A stretch of 64,000 nucleotides of DNA, from the NCBI RefSeq assembly GCF_042477335.2, contig NC_091245.1:111200501-111264500 (forward strand). Direction: 5' to 3'. A model generated the notes under the pieces. The model worked only from the letters and a program-made list of their open reading frames with translations, was not told the origin of the DNA and searched no databases. This DNA comes from Ovis canadensis (Eukaryota; Chordata; Mammalia; Artiodactyla; Bovidae). A program made the translations under genes and the position numbers. This document shows, piece by piece, positions 46,389 through 58,495 of this stretch (within the stretch, counting starts at the first letter, position 1; every line of letters starts with the position of its first letter).

Positions 46389-48598
46389 CTTCTGTCCACA
46401 CTGTTTCTGTCCTTCAATGTGCACATCTTTGTGAAATGTTTCCTTAGTATCTCTAATTTTCTTGAAGAGATCTCTAGTCTCTCTCATTCTACTGTTTCCC
46501 TCCACTTTTTTGCATTGTTCACACAGGAAGGCTTTTTTTCATCTCTCCTTTCTATTCTTTGGAACTCTACATTCACATGGGCATATCTTTCCTTTTCTCC
46601 TTTGCTTTTAGCTTCTCTTCTCAGCTATTCTTAAGGCCTCCTCAGATAACCATTTTGCCTTTTTACATTTCTTTTTCTTCCAGATTGTTCTGATCACTAC
46701 CTCCTGTACAAAAAGGACAGAAAGAGCATAGACCTAAGAGAAGCAGAATTGTTAAGAAGAGGTGGCAAGAATACACAGAACTATACAAAAAAGATCTTAT
46801 TGACCCAGATAATCATGATGTTGTGATAACTCACCTAGAGCCAGATATCCTCGAATTCAAAGTCAAGTGGGCCTTAGGAAACATAATTACGAACAAAACT
46901 AGTGGAGGTGATGGAATTCCAGCTGAACTATTTCAAATCCTAAGATGATGCTGTGAAAGTGCTGCACTCAATATGACAGCAAATTTGGAAATCTCAGCAG
47001 TAGCCACAGGACTGGAATAGGTCAGTTTTCATTGCAATGCCAAAGAATGTGCTAATTACCACACATTGCAGTCATTTCTCATGCTAGCAAAAGTAATTCT
47101 CAAAATTCTCCAAGCCAGGCTTGAACAGTACATGAACTGAGAACTTTCAGATGTTCAAGCTGGATTTAGAAAAGGCAGAGGAACCAGAGCTCAAACTGCC
47201 AACATCTATTGCATCATAGAAAATGCAAGAGAATTCCAGAAAAGCTTCTACTTCTGCTTCATTGACTATGCTAAAGCCATTGACTGTGTGGATCACAACA
47301 AACTGTGGAATATTCTTAAAGAGATGGGAATATCAGATCACTTACCTGCCTCCTGAGAAACCTGTACGCAGGTCAAGAAGCAACAGTTAGAACTGGACAT
47401 GGAACAACAGACTGGCTCCAAATAGGAAAAGGAGTACATCAAGTCTGTATATTGTCACCCTACTTATTTAACTTATATGCAGAGTACATCATGTGAAATG
47501 CTGGGCTAGATGAAGCACAAGTTGGAATTAAGATTGCTGGGAGAAATATCAATAACCTCAGATATGCAGATAACACCACCCTTATGGCAGAAAGTGAAGA
47601 GGAACTAAAGAACCTCTTGATGAAAGTGAAACAGGAGAGTGAAAAGGCTAGCTTAAAGCTCAACATTCAAAAAATGAAGATTATGGCATCCAGTCCCTTC
47701 GTGTTATGGCAAATAGATGGGGAAACAATGGAAATAGTGAGAGACTTTATTTTTGGGGGGTCCAAAATTACTGCAAATGGTGACTGCAGGCATGAAATTA
47801 AAAGATGCTTGCTCCTTGGAAGAAAAGCTATGACCAACCTGCTACTAAGTCACTTCAGTAGTGTCTGACTCTGTAAGACCCCATAGACAGCAGCCCACCA
47901 GGCAAGATTCTGCGATTCTCCAGGTAAGAACACTGGAATGGGTTCCCATTTCCTTCTCCAGTGCATAAAAGTGAAAAGTGAAAGTGAAATCGCTCAGTCA
48001 TGTCCGACTCCTAACAACCCCATTGACTGCAGCCTACCAGGCTCCTCTGTCCATGGGATTTTCCAGGCAAGAGCACTGGAGTGGGTTGCCATTGCCTTCT
48101 CTGATGACCAACCTAGACAGCATATTAAAAAGCAGAGACATTACTTTGCCAACAAGGGTCCATCTAGCCAAAGCTGTGGTTTTTCCAGTAGTCATGTATG
48201 GATGTGAGTGTTGGACGATAAAGAAGGCTGAGCGCTGGAGAACTGATGCTTTTAAACTGGTGTTGGAGAAGGCTCTTGAGAGTCCCTTGGACTGCAAGGA
48301 GATAAAACCAGTCAATCCTAAAGGAAATCAATCCTGAATATTCATTGGAAGGACTGACGCTGAAGCTCCAATACTTCGGCCCTCTGATGTGAAGAGACAA
48401 CTCATTAGAAAAGACCCTGATGCTGGGAAAGATAGAAAGCAGAAGAAGGGGACGACAGAGGATGAGGTGGCTGGATGGCATCACCAACTCAGTGAGCATG
48501 AGTTTGAACAGGCTCCGCGAGATAGTGAAGGACAGGGAAGCCTGGCGTGCTGCAGTCCGTGTGGTTGCAGAGTTGGACGTGACTAACAGACTGAACAA
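46389..48598 (+). mobile_element. BovB LINE with inverted 5' segment, carrying a Bov-A2
   Basis: The left segment, 46389-46710, is BovB linker sequence on the minus strand. From 46711 to 48598 the element reads on the plus strand from the adjacent linker position through RT and C-terminus to the tail. Both sides of the breakpoint contain the GGACAGAAA block, so about 25 bp is duplicated. RT frames are broken many times and the YADD box is altered (YADN, from GATAAC at 47569-47574). It is interrupted at 47841-48103 by Bov-A2. The SINE target duplication inside it shows that it predates that SINE. Confidence 0.9.
47830..48114 (-). mobile_element. Bov-A2 SINE inside BovB, perfect 11-bp target duplication
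   Basis: Antisense Bov-A dimer at 47841-48103 with the GAAAAGTGAAAGTGAAATCG linker between monomers. It is flanked by ATGACCAACCT at 47830-47840 and 48104-48114, a perfect duplication of BovB sequence. After removal, the BovB reads continuously into ...CAACCTAGACAGC. Confidence 0.95.
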
Positions 48599-48647
48599 CT
48601 CCTGTATTGCAGGCAGATTTTTTACCATTTGAGCCACCAGGGAAGCT

Positions 48648-48869
48648 ACAGCCTAGTAGGTATCTCACAAGTAAAGAATCCTTGGCCTCTAACCCATCTT
48701 CTAGAGTATCCTCAGAATCTTAAGAACCAAAATCTGTCAGTAGACTATCATCTGGGGCACCTGTTCAGAATCCGGACTCACCAATGGACCCTGAACAATC
48801 AGACAGAAATGAAAACAACGTCATCAACAGTGTTGATTGTTGCAGCCTAGGTAAGAGGTCCAAGGGGCC
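48648..48869. other. No recognised feature
   Basis: Short spacer, unassigned. Confidence 0.5.
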
Positions 48870-49625
48870 AAGGGTCTTATGTAAGTCACAGTATATGTAC
48901 TACCAAAGAAAAGCCAGGGCTGGACAGTAGATGAAGCAGTAAAAAATCGGTCTTACTCAGGAATACTGTATTAGCAGAAAGAGACGTCAGTATAGAGCTG
49001 AGCTCAATTCCAAATACAGCAAGGGCAAGTGGGCATTTATAATCAAGGAGTAGGATGGGGGTCAAGATGTTCCAAAGAGGATGCATTATGGTAAAGGACA
49101 CTATGATTCAACCGATTTGACAAAATTCTTGCTGATGGCAGACCAGGGTGAATAGATATCAAGGGTGGGGGATAAGGAACTTGATTAGATATCAAGGGTG
49201 ATCAGATGTCAAGTGTGAAGGGTTGTTTCTCAATTTACTTTACAGAATTCTTGCTAAAACCAGGCCTGACAATAACAGATGCAGAAGTCCACCATTAAGT
49301 AAAGAAGAGGGCTTAGAGGAGCCTGACTGAAGACTGGTCAAGGAGAGAGCCTCTGTCACCTTAAACCCCGAAAGATGTCCAGGAGGCAGGTGGGCTAAAA
49401 GTCAATAAATCTCCCATGGGGCTCATATGGGAGAAACAACCAAAGATCTTTCACAAAAATTCTCTTTTATACCTCTGGTCACCAACCCTAGAAAATGCAG
49501 AGAAGAGGATAACAACAGGGGGCATTTTTCAATTATTTCAGATTATCAGCCAAGGAGATGGAATATTGTCAGGTCAGACCAAGCTTTAAACTAAATGTAA
49601 CATTTTCTCCCTACTCCCTGCTAAG
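48870..49625. repeat. Possible ruminant LTR-type or unclassified repeat
   Basis: The stretch gives an impression of a dispersed ruminant repeat, perhaps LTR-like, but I saw no TG...CA ends, tail or target duplication. It contains a local direct repeat, GATATCAAGGGTG, at 49156-49168 and 49193-49205 or thereabouts. Orientation is unknown. Confidence 0.3.
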
Positions 49626-52600
49626 TACTCAGTTCAGTTCGGTTCAGTCACTCAGTCGTGTCCGACTCTTTGTGAGCCCATGAATTTCAGCACACAGGCC
49701 TCCGTGTCCATCACCATCTCCCGGAGTTCACTCAGACTCATGTCCATCGAGTCCGTGATGCCATCCAGCCATCTCATCCTCTGTCGTCCCCTTCTCCTCC
49801 TGCCCCCAATCCCTCCCATCATCAGAGTCTTTTCCAATGAGTCAACTCTTCCCATGAGGTGGCCAAAGTACTGGAGTTTCAACTTTGGCATCATCCCCTC
49901 CAAAGAAATCCCAAGGCTGATCTCCTTCAGAATGGACTGCTTGGATCTCCTTGCAGTCCAAGGGATCCTCAAGAGTCTTCTCCAACACCACAGTTCAACA
50001 GCATCAGTTATTCGGCACTCAGCCTTCTTCACAGTCCAACTCTCACATCCATACATGACTACTGGAAAAACCATAGCCTTGACTAGACAGACCTGAGTCG
50101 ACAAAGCCATGTCTCTGCTTTTCAATATGCTATCTAAGTTGGTCATAACTTTTCTTCCAAGGAGTAAGCGTCTTTTAATTTCATGGCTGCAATCACCATC
50201 TGCAGTGATTTTGGAGCCCCCCAAAATAAAGTCTGACACTGTTTCCACTGTTTCCCCATCTATTTCCCATGAACTGATGGGACCAGATGCCACGATCTTC
50301 ATTTTCTGAATGTTGAGCTTTAAGCCAACTTTTTCACTCTCCACTTTCACACTCATCAAGAGGATTTTTAGTTCCTCTTCACTTTCTGCCATAAGAGTGG
50401 TGTCATCTGCATATCTGAGGTTATTGATATTTCTCCTGACAATCTTGATTCCAGCTTGTGTTTCTTCCAGTCCAGTGTTTCTCATGATGTACTCTGCATA
50501 GAAGTTAAATAAGCAGGATGACAATATACAGCCTTCACGTACTCCTTTTCCTATTTGAAACCAGTCTGTTCCTCCATGTCCAGTTCTAACTGCTGCTTCC
50601 TGACCTGCATACAGATTTCTCAAGAGGCAGGTCAGGTGGTCTGGTATTCCCATCTCTTTCAGAACCTTCCACAGTTTATTGTGATCCACAAAATCAAAGG
50701 CTTTGGCAGTCAATAAAGCAGAAATAGATGTTTTTCTAGAACTCTCTTGCTTTTTCCATGATCCAGCAGATGTTGGCAATTTGATCTCTGGTTCCTCTGC
50801 CTTTTCTAAAACCAGCTTGAACATCAGGAAGTTCACGGTTCACATACTGCTGAAGCCTGACTTGGAGGATTTTGAGCATTAATTTACTAGCATGTGAGAT
50901 GAGTGCAATTGTGTGGTAGTTTGAGCATTCTTTGACATTGCCTGTCTTTGGGATTGGAATGAAAACTGACCTTTTCCAGTCCTGTGGCCACTGCTGAGTT
51001 TTCCACATTTGCTGGCATATTGAGTGCAGCACTTTCACAGCATCATCTTTCAGGATTTGAAAGAGCTCAACTGGAATTCCATCACCTCCACTAGCTTTGT
51101 TTGTAGCGATGCTTTCCAAGGCCCACTTGACTTCACATTCCAGGATGTCTGGCTCTAGATTAGTGATCACACCATCATGATTATCTGGGTCATGAAGATC
51201 TTTATTGTACAGTTCTTCTGTGTATTCTTACCACCTTTTCTTAATATCTTCTGCTTCCGTTAGGTCCAGACCATCTCTGTCCTTTATCGAGCCCATCTTT
51301 GCATGAAATGTTCCTTTGGTATCTCTAATTTTCTTGAAGAGATCTCTAGTCTTTCCCATTCTGTTCTTTTCCTCTATTTCTTTGCATTGATCGCTGAAGA
51401 AGGCTCTCTTATCTCTTCTTGCTATTCTCTGGAACTCTGCATTCAGATGCATATATCTTTCCTTTTCTCCTTTGCTTTTCACTTATCTTCTTTTCGCAGC
51501 TATTTGTAAGTCCTCCCCAGACAGCCATTTTGCTTTTTTGCATTTCTTTTCCATGGGGATGGTCTTGATCCCTGTCTCCTGTACAGTGTCACGAACCTCA
51601 GTTCATAGTTCATCAGGCACTCTATCTATCAGATCTAGGCCCTTAAATCTATTTCTCACTTCCACTGTATAATCATAAGGGATTTGATTTAGGTCATAGC
51701 TGAATGCTGTAGCGGTTTTCACTACTTTCTTCAATTTGAGTCTGAATTTGGCAATAAGGAGTTCATGGTCTGAGCCACAGTCAGCTCCTGGTCTTGTTTT
51801 TGTTGACTGTATAGAGCTTCTCCATCTTGGGCTGCAAAAATATAATCAGTCTGATTTCGGTGTTGACCATCTGGTGATGTCCATGTGTAGAGTCTTCTCT
51901 TGTGTTGTTGGAAGAGGGTGTTTGCTATGACCAGTGCATTTTCTTGACAAAACTCTATTAGTCTTTGCCCTGCTTCATTCCGCATTCCAAGGCCAAATTT
52001 GCCTGTTACTCCAGGTGTTTCTTGACTTCCTACTTTTGCATTCCAGTCCGCTAGAATGAAAAGGACATCTTTTGGGGGGTGTTAGGTCTAAAAGGTCTTT
52101 TAGGTCTTCATAAAACCATTCAACTTCAGCTTCTTCAGCGTTACTGGTTGGGGCATAGACTTGGATAACTGTAATATTGAATGGTTTGCCCTGGAGATGA
52201 ACAGAGATCATAAGAATACTGAAGTGGTTTGCCATTCCCTTCTCCAGTGGACCACATTCTGTCAGACCTCTCCACCATGACCCTCCCGTCTTGGGTTGCC
52301 CCACGGGCATGGCTAGGTTTCGTTGAGTTAGACAAGGCTGTGGTCCTAATGTGATTAGATTGACTAGTTTTCTGTGAGTATGGTTTCAGTGTGTTTGCCC
52401 TCTGATGCCCTCTTGCAACACCTACCATCTTACTTGGGTTTCTCTTACCTTGGGTGTGGGGTATATCTTACAGCTGCTGCAGCAAAGCACAGCCACTGCT
52501 CCTTACCTTGGACAAGGGGTATTTTCTTACTGCCACCCTTCCTGACCTTCAATGTGGGATAGCTCCTCTAGGCCCTCCTATGCCCGCACAGCCAAGGCTC

Positions 52601-52862
52601 CTCAGGTTGCTCCTCCTGGCTGCCACCCCTGGCCTCGGGCGCGAGGTGGCTTCTCCCAGCCACCCCTGACCTCGGAGGCAGGGTGTCTCCTCCCGGCCGC
52701 CACTGACCTCGGATGTGTGGTAGTTCCTCTCGGCCACCTCCCCTGCCTTCGGATGCAGGGTAGCTCCTCTCTGCTGCTGTTCCTGACCTTGGACACGGAG
52801 TGTCTCCTCTCGGCCGCCCCTGGCCTCGGACACTGGATGTCTCCTCCCGGCCGCCAAGTCCT
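49626..52862 (-). mobile_element. Near full-length BovB LINE, antisense, with 5' monomer array
   Basis: Reading the minus strand, GC-rich 5' tandem repeats lie at 52447-52862, then 5' leader, endonuclease remnant, linker and RT (YADD in the frame 49652-50836), C-terminus, and the GAACT-type tail at 49626-49650. About 460 bp of the endonuclease N-terminal region is deleted near 52208-52213, relative to 40612-41074 of the other long copy. RT motif A is broken by a 2-bp deletion near 50708. A TAA at about 51230 replaces the glutamine codon after the KKRW block. Possible flanking repeats are AAGTACT and AAGTCCT. A long but dead copy. Confidence 0.93.
52447..52862 (-). repeat. Tandem GC-rich monomers of about 37-41 bp at the BovB 5' end
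   Basis: About nine degenerate units, each built on the pattern CCTCGGAnGCnGGGTGTCTCC followed by TCCCGGCCGCCCCTGA, occur on the plus strand. Unit starts are recognisable at about 52506, 52546, 52634, 52671, 52708, 52747, 52788 and 52825. They are CpG-containing in AT-rich surroundings. By position they form the 5' leader, and so a possible internal promoter, of the antisense BovB. Confidence 0.8.
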
Positions 52863-53227
52863 AGCTCATGTAGAATACCAGAGAGTTATTGTGTGAGTAA
52901 ATTACTCAACGCCACTACACAGATATGCCTACTGGGAACTTAAGAAAATGTGTGTTAACAAGAATTTTTGTAATGGTAAAGGCCGTGTTTATTTTACAGA
53001 CCCACCTTCTTTGAAACATGGAGCAGTTCTCAAAGCTGAGCATACAATGTTGTTACCACATAGTCACTGTATTTGCTCATTCATTCACCTAATCAATCAC
53101 TATTTCACATCTACCCTGTGCCAGGTGCTATGCTAGGAACAGGAGGTACAAACCTGAGAAAAATGATTCCTGCCCAAAGAGTGTTGTCACTGGAACAAAT
53201 TCTTTCAAGTCAACCATTAACCAATGT
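52863..53227. other. Spacer with an ancient repeat trace
   Basis: 53080-53200 contains the CTGTGCCAGGTGCTATGCTA-type block common to old mammal-wide repeats (MIR/L2-like). The rest is unassigned. Confidence 0.45.
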
Positions 53228-53868
53228 ACTTTCATCACTTCATGGCAAATAGAAGGGGAAAAGGTAGAAACAGTGACATATTTTATTTTGGGGGGCTCCA
53301 AAATCACTGTGGACAGTGAGTCCAGCCATGAAATTTTAAAATGTCTGCTCTTTGGAAGAAAAGCTCTGACAAACCTAGGCAGGGTATTAAAGAGAACAGA
53401 CATTACTTTGCCAAAAAAAGTCCATCTAGTCAAAGCTATGGTTTTTCTAGTAATCATGTGCAGATGTGAGAGTTGGGCCAAAAAGAAGGCTGAGTGTGGA
53501 AGAATTGATGGTTTTGAATTGTGGTGCTGGAGAAGACTCTTGAGAGTCCCTTGGACTGCAAAGAGATCAAACCAGTCAATCCTAAAGGAAATCAACTCTG
53601 AATATTCATTGGAAGGATTGATGCCAAAGCTGAAGCTCCAATACTTTGGCCCCTGATGCAAAAAGCTGATTCATTGGAAAAGATTCTGATGCTAGGAAAG
53701 TTTGAAGGCAAAAAGAGAAGAGGGCGGCAAAGGATGAGTTAGCTAGATAGCGTCACCGACTCAGTGAACATGAGTTTGAGCAGGCTCCGGGAGATCGTGA
53801 AGGAAAGGGAAGCCTGGCATGCTGCAGTTCATGGGGAGTCAGTCATGACTTAGCAGCTGACAACAACT
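53228..53868 (+). mobile_element. BovB LINE 3' fragment
   Basis: From the CATCACTTCATGGCAAATAG region to the ACAACAACTAAAC tail. A 127-codon frame is open at 53273-53656, but many substitutions mark an older copy. Confidence 0.92.
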
Positions 53869-53928
53869 AAACAGTGGTTTCTGAATTCTAACCTTTCTCC
53901 AACCTCCAATTAATGCTATGAATGTGAA

Positions 53929-54126
53929 CGCGAAGTCGCTCAGTCGTGTCCAGTTCTTTGCGAGTCCCCATGGACTGTAGCCTACCAGTCTCCTCTGTCC
54001 ATGGGATTTTCCAGGCAATAGTACTGGAGTGGATTGCCATTTCCTTCTCCAAGGGATCTTCCCAACCCAGGGATCGAACCCGGGTCTCCCGCATCGTAGA
54101 CAGATGCTTTACCATCTGAGCCACCT
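53929..54126 (-). mobile_element. Bov-tA SINE, antisense
   Basis: Nearly complete copy with GTCGCTCAGTCGTGTCC at the left and the CATCTGAGCCACC head region at the right. The last bases of the head are missing. Confidence 0.92.
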
Positions 54127-54232
54127 TTCTCATAATCTCTCTGTAGAAGAAACCCTTTTCATAAACATTAATTCTCACTGGGAATGTCTATGAGTCACAG
54201 TAAAAATAGTTTCTTTTAACAAACCTAATGAT

Positions 54233-54473
54233 ATTAATACTTTGGCCATCTGATGTGAAAAGCCAACTCTTTGGGAGACTCTGATGCTGGGAAAGATTGA
54301 AGGCAGGAGGAGAAGGGAGTAACAGAGGCTGAGATGGTTGGATGGCAGCACTGACTCAATGGACATGAGTTTGAACACAGACTCCGGAGACAATGATGGA
54401 CAGGGAAGTCTGGTGTGCTGCAGTCCATGGGGTCACAAAAGGTCATACTTGATTAAATAACTTAACAATAACA
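54233..54473 (+). mobile_element. BovB 3' tail fragment
   Basis: The last 240 bp of BovB, diverged, ending AACTTAACAATAACAG. Confidence 0.88.
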
Positions 54474-56165
54474 GAATGTTGTTGAAGTTTATTAATTTTT
54501 TATTAATTGAAGTGAAACTTCAGGACATCTTTCCTGGGTACTTTCTGTGTCAGATACACTTACAGATGGCAAAGAAAGAAAGAAAGAAAGAAACTCAACA
54601 AAGAAAATACTTGTGCCATTAAAAATGCACCAGAAAGATAGAAGGATATGGACATCCCAGAGGCCCAGAATCATAACTAGAGAAAGACAGCATCAGATAT
54701 CCTGATAATTTCTGACCCTTCTGGTTGTCCAAGGGTCAGACAAGATGTTTAGAAAACGATTTGTATACTTAATGGCCTATGATAAATGCCTAGTGGTAAG
54801 AGCCATAATCATTAATATCAAAGTCCTTTTCTTTGGTCATCTGCTACATTCATAAAGGGATCTACTTACTACAGAGGAGTCAATCTAGCTTCAGAATACG
54901 CTGCTTTTCTAAGATAAAAAAGCACGTGCAATAATACCCTATCCCACTCCACTCTATCCATAATTTACTTAAGTAAATTCAGTATAAATCCCTGAACTTG
55001 CACCTGTAATAAAATTTAGTTTCAGGTTGAGTTGTCATGAAAAGAAGAGAAAAATGTGACCTGGAAGTGCTAACTATTAGTGCCCTTTGTAGTGGAGACT
55101 GGGCTTTTTGGATGGCCCAGGAAAATGCCCAATGTGGACATGGTAAGAGAAACCAGGCCTGGATCACGTTTAACCACTGATCACATTTAGCTCACTGGGT
55201 TATAAACTGATTTCATTTGGGCTTCAGAAAGTTTTCCAATACCCTCCAAGCCTATGAATACTGGGCTGCACCATATGAAATCATTACTATTTGTAATTAA
55301 AACAATCACATATCAGCTATCTCATGCAGTTCAATGTAACAAATGCCCAGAGAAACAATGTCACAGTTGGAGCAGTACTATATATGCATCTGAAAAAAAA
55401 ATACAGTGGTAGGTGTCAATATAGACTGATAAACTACAGCTGATATATTCCATGAGTCCTATGAGCTACAGAGAGCCCATTCAGCTATGTCTGCACTTCA
55501 TAATTGCCCTCCAATAGAAACAGGATATGCTGCAATGATGTCTTCCTTCAATGTGGCCTCTTGGGTACCATCTCTCCCACCCCACAAACATAGACAGATA
55601 GAAAAAAGCATTCAGAGGGAGAAGAGTGAAGATGGAGTGGGAGGGAAAAGGAGGAAAAAAGAGAGAGGTAGGGGAAAGATGTTATATAAGTTGACAGTGC
55701 TTTCAGCTTGCAATACCTGAACTTTTTCTGGATTGACAGTGACTTAAACTAATGACACATTTTCCTGTCTCTAATACCAAGAAGTTCAGAATAGGAGGTC
55801 AACACGGTGCATTTTTTCTGTTTCTTTCTAAAACAAGTTGACTCTAACCTCAGAGGTCACAAGATGGCTTCTGTCGGTCTAGCCTTCACATTCACACTCC
55901 AAGCAGGAAGAAGAAACAGTAAAAGAAATATTTATCCTGTTTTTCAGAAAAGCAAGTGTCCCTGGGAGCCCTGGATCCCACCCACGCCATGCAGAAACCC
56001 TTTACAGCTCCTTTGCCATAGCTGTGTTACATGGACACCTACATGAAAAAAGATGTTGGAATAGTGGGTATTTGGTGGAAAGCAAGGCTATGACATCACT
56101 GAATTTTCCTGAAGCAGCACTCCAATATCCAGTGAACAGTTTCATGGGTTTCAGGAGACAGTTAT
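54474..56165. other. No recognised gene; AAAG microsatellite
   Basis: An (AAAG)n run lies at 54571-54593. A purine-rich stretch lies at 55613-55678. No recognisable gene or repeat family otherwise. Confidence 0.5.
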
Positions 56166-56440
56166 GAAGACTTCCCTGGTGGCCAAGTGGTTAAGAATCT
56201 GCCTGCCAATGCGGGAGATATGGGTTCGATCCCTGGTCTGGGAAGATCGCACATGCTGCAGAGCAATGAAGCTCGTGCGCCACAACTGACGAGCCCATGC
56301 TTGGCAACAAGAAAAGCCACCATAGGGAGAAGCTCACACACCTAATAAAGAGTAGCCCTCACTCAGTGAAACTAGAGAAAACCTATTTGCAGCAGTGAAA
56401 ACCCAGGGCACCCAAAAATAAATAAATATTTTTAAAAAGA
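56166..56440 (+). mobile_element. CHR-2-type SINE, sense
   Basis: Head AGACTTCCCTGGTGGCC at 56168, tRNA B-box-like GGGTTCGATCCC at 56222-56233, body with GCCACAACTGACGAGCCC, and tail AAAATAAATAAATA. Flanks GAGACAGTTATG and GAGATAGCTGTTG may be a worn target duplication. Confidence 0.88.
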
Positions 56441-58007
56441 GATAGCTGTTGTAACCATGGCAGGAAAAAAAAAAACTCTGTGTTCCAGAGTCTAGTCACT
56501 AGCTATGCTGCTGCTGAGAGGTCTTTGCCCCAGTGGCATCAGTGGCTTCCTGAACCTGGATCACTATCAAGCGACCTCCTGACCCATTACCTTCCTGACT
56601 CTTGCAGAGACAGAAGCAGCCCGGGCTAACTCGTTCAACAGTCTTGTTACAGAAATTTGTTTCTAGAGGCCCAGCCTGGAGCCTATTCTCCAGCAGTCCT
56701 CCACAGTTTTGTAAACACTTAATGATCTTTTAAAAATCTTTCTGTTTACAGTTTTTGCTTTCTGCAACAGAGCCCTAACTGATGCATGAGTCTACTGTTC
56801 CTGCCAAAGGTAGTGAAGTAGAAAGACAGATTTGTGGGGCCTCAGCTTCTGCCCAGGATTGTCAAGGAGAAACTAACAAGAATTAATTTCCTAAGCTACC
56901 TGAACTTCCCCCAAGAAAACACATATTTACTCTCCAGGCCCAGCTTTAATTGCAAAGATCTGAATCTTTATGTGTCCATGGTTCTGATGTTATTTCTTTC
57001 CTGAACAAAGGACACTCTTTTGCATCTGCATGTTTTGGATTTCCTCTCTTGTCAGTTTTCTTTCCCTCATATACAATGACTTCAAGACTAATATCCTGAT
57101 ACATGGATATATCACAGGGTATTCAGTTTCTGAAATTCATAATCATTTTTGGAAGCTGTTTCTCTACCAAAAAAAATTATTTGTAATTTGTTGATTAATT
57201 TCTCCTTTCACAGAGGTACCTTTAAAGAGTAGAGACTAGCGAGAGAAAGAGATACACAAAAAGTCTTTGCTGTAACTGTTTCATTAGTGCCAGCCAGTTG
57301 TGGCTGGTCCTCAACTGAACCTCAAAGCCACCAGAACATAAGCTTTCCAAGGAGAAGGGGCATGTAAATTTACCACTTTATGTTCAGCACCTAGAACAAA
57401 GTCTGAGACATACTTGAGGCTTAAAAAATATTGAGTAAATGAATGTATACAGACACATCAGAAACCACTCCCCACCCAGCCTCCAATACCAGTCACCAGG
57501 GCAAAGTCATTGGAAATGACACCATCCTCACCTATGTCTGCACACTGTCCTTCATCCTCTTAATCAGTGTACCTGGTTTACTCTGGATAAGATTCTCAGA
57601 GTATGAAGAAAGCATAGATTGTGACCAACCCTGAATCCAAAGGGGTTCCTTTTGGCCCTCGGATCCACCACTTCCCAAGGTCAATCTAACCTCAGTGAAG
57701 AAAGCCCTAAAAAATCTCACTAACCAAAACTACACTTTCTTATTCCTAAACAGAAGCAGGTCAAGGTATGGATCACCTAGGTAATTTCTCAGATTGCAAA
57801 CTGTAAATTGTAGTTAAACAGCACTAAAATGTGATGAGATAGACAAAATTATAAAATTTAAGAAATTAGATTTGAAGAAATATTTTTGACTTTGGTTGAA
57901 GGAAATGAGAGAGAGAGAGTATGTGACAGAGAGAGAAATGTTATGTAGGAGGAGAAGACTGCCAAGGAATATGCTTATGTAATAATAGATATTCTCTAAA
58001 CTACTAA
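56441..58007. other. No recognised gene; trace of an ancient repeat
   Basis: 57370-57447 resembles the 3' end of an old MIR/L2-type repeat (TTCAGCACCTAGAACA, then TTGAGTAAATGAATG). A GA-rich run lies at 57909-57923. The rest is unassigned. Confidence 0.45.
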
Positions 58008-58495
58008 TAGCTGTGTTAGTAGTTTAAAACACAAGCATTTATTATCTCACATAATTTCTGAGGGTCAGGAATGCAGGAGCAGCTTAGCTGGTGGTTCTGA
58101 TCCATGATCTCTAATAAGGTTGCAAACAAGATGTTATCCAGGACCACAGCCATCAGAAGGTCTGGTTGGCACTGGTGAAGCCACTTTCAAGATGACTCAC
58201 TTACACAGCTGTTAGTCAAAGCCTAAATTCCTTGCTGGATCCTGGAAGAAGGCTTCAGTTCCTCACCATTTCCTGGGTGTCCTTATGACATGAGTGATCA
58301 ACAGTAGGTAAGAAAGTAAGCAGGAAAATGCAGTGTTGTGACCCAGGCTCTGAAGTCACCCCTTGACACATACACATTTTTCTACTCATTAGAAGAAAGT
58401 CACTAAAAAGTCTAGTCCACACTCAAGGGAAAGGGATTAAGTACACCTTCCTGAAGAGGACCATATCAAAAAATTTGTGAACACTATAAAACAAC
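58008..58495 (+). repeat. MLT1-type LTR (ERVL-MaLR), ancient
   Basis: Blocks in MLT1 order: TTATTATCTCACATAATTTC (58039-58058), GAGCAGCTTAGCTGG (58076-58090), ATGACTCACTTACACAGCTG (58192-58211), and CACACTCAAGGGAAAGGGAT (58418-58437). A non-coding solo LTR remnant; no internal region is seen. Confidence 0.75.

Larger units (their letters stand above)
46222..48647 (-). mobile_element. Bov-tA SINE split in two by a BovB insertion
   Basis: Antisense SINE part 1 is 46222-46388, ending in the CCTGGGTCTCC block. Part 2 is 48599-48647, resuming with TGTATTGCAGGCAG and ending with the tRNA-like head ACCAGGGAAGC. The two parts are consecutive in an intact copy, for example 53929-54126. The intervening 2.2 kb is BovB. 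Confidence 0.88.

Noticed and set aside
52447..52862. GC-rich block as a CpG-island promoter of a host gene
   Set aside because: It reads directly into the BovB leader on the minus strand and is tandemly repeated, so the BovB 5' end explains it better. No host gene is nearby.
55613..55678. Purine-rich stretch as a triplex-forming mirror repeat
   Set aside because: Interrupted by several pyrimidines and without clear mirror symmetry.
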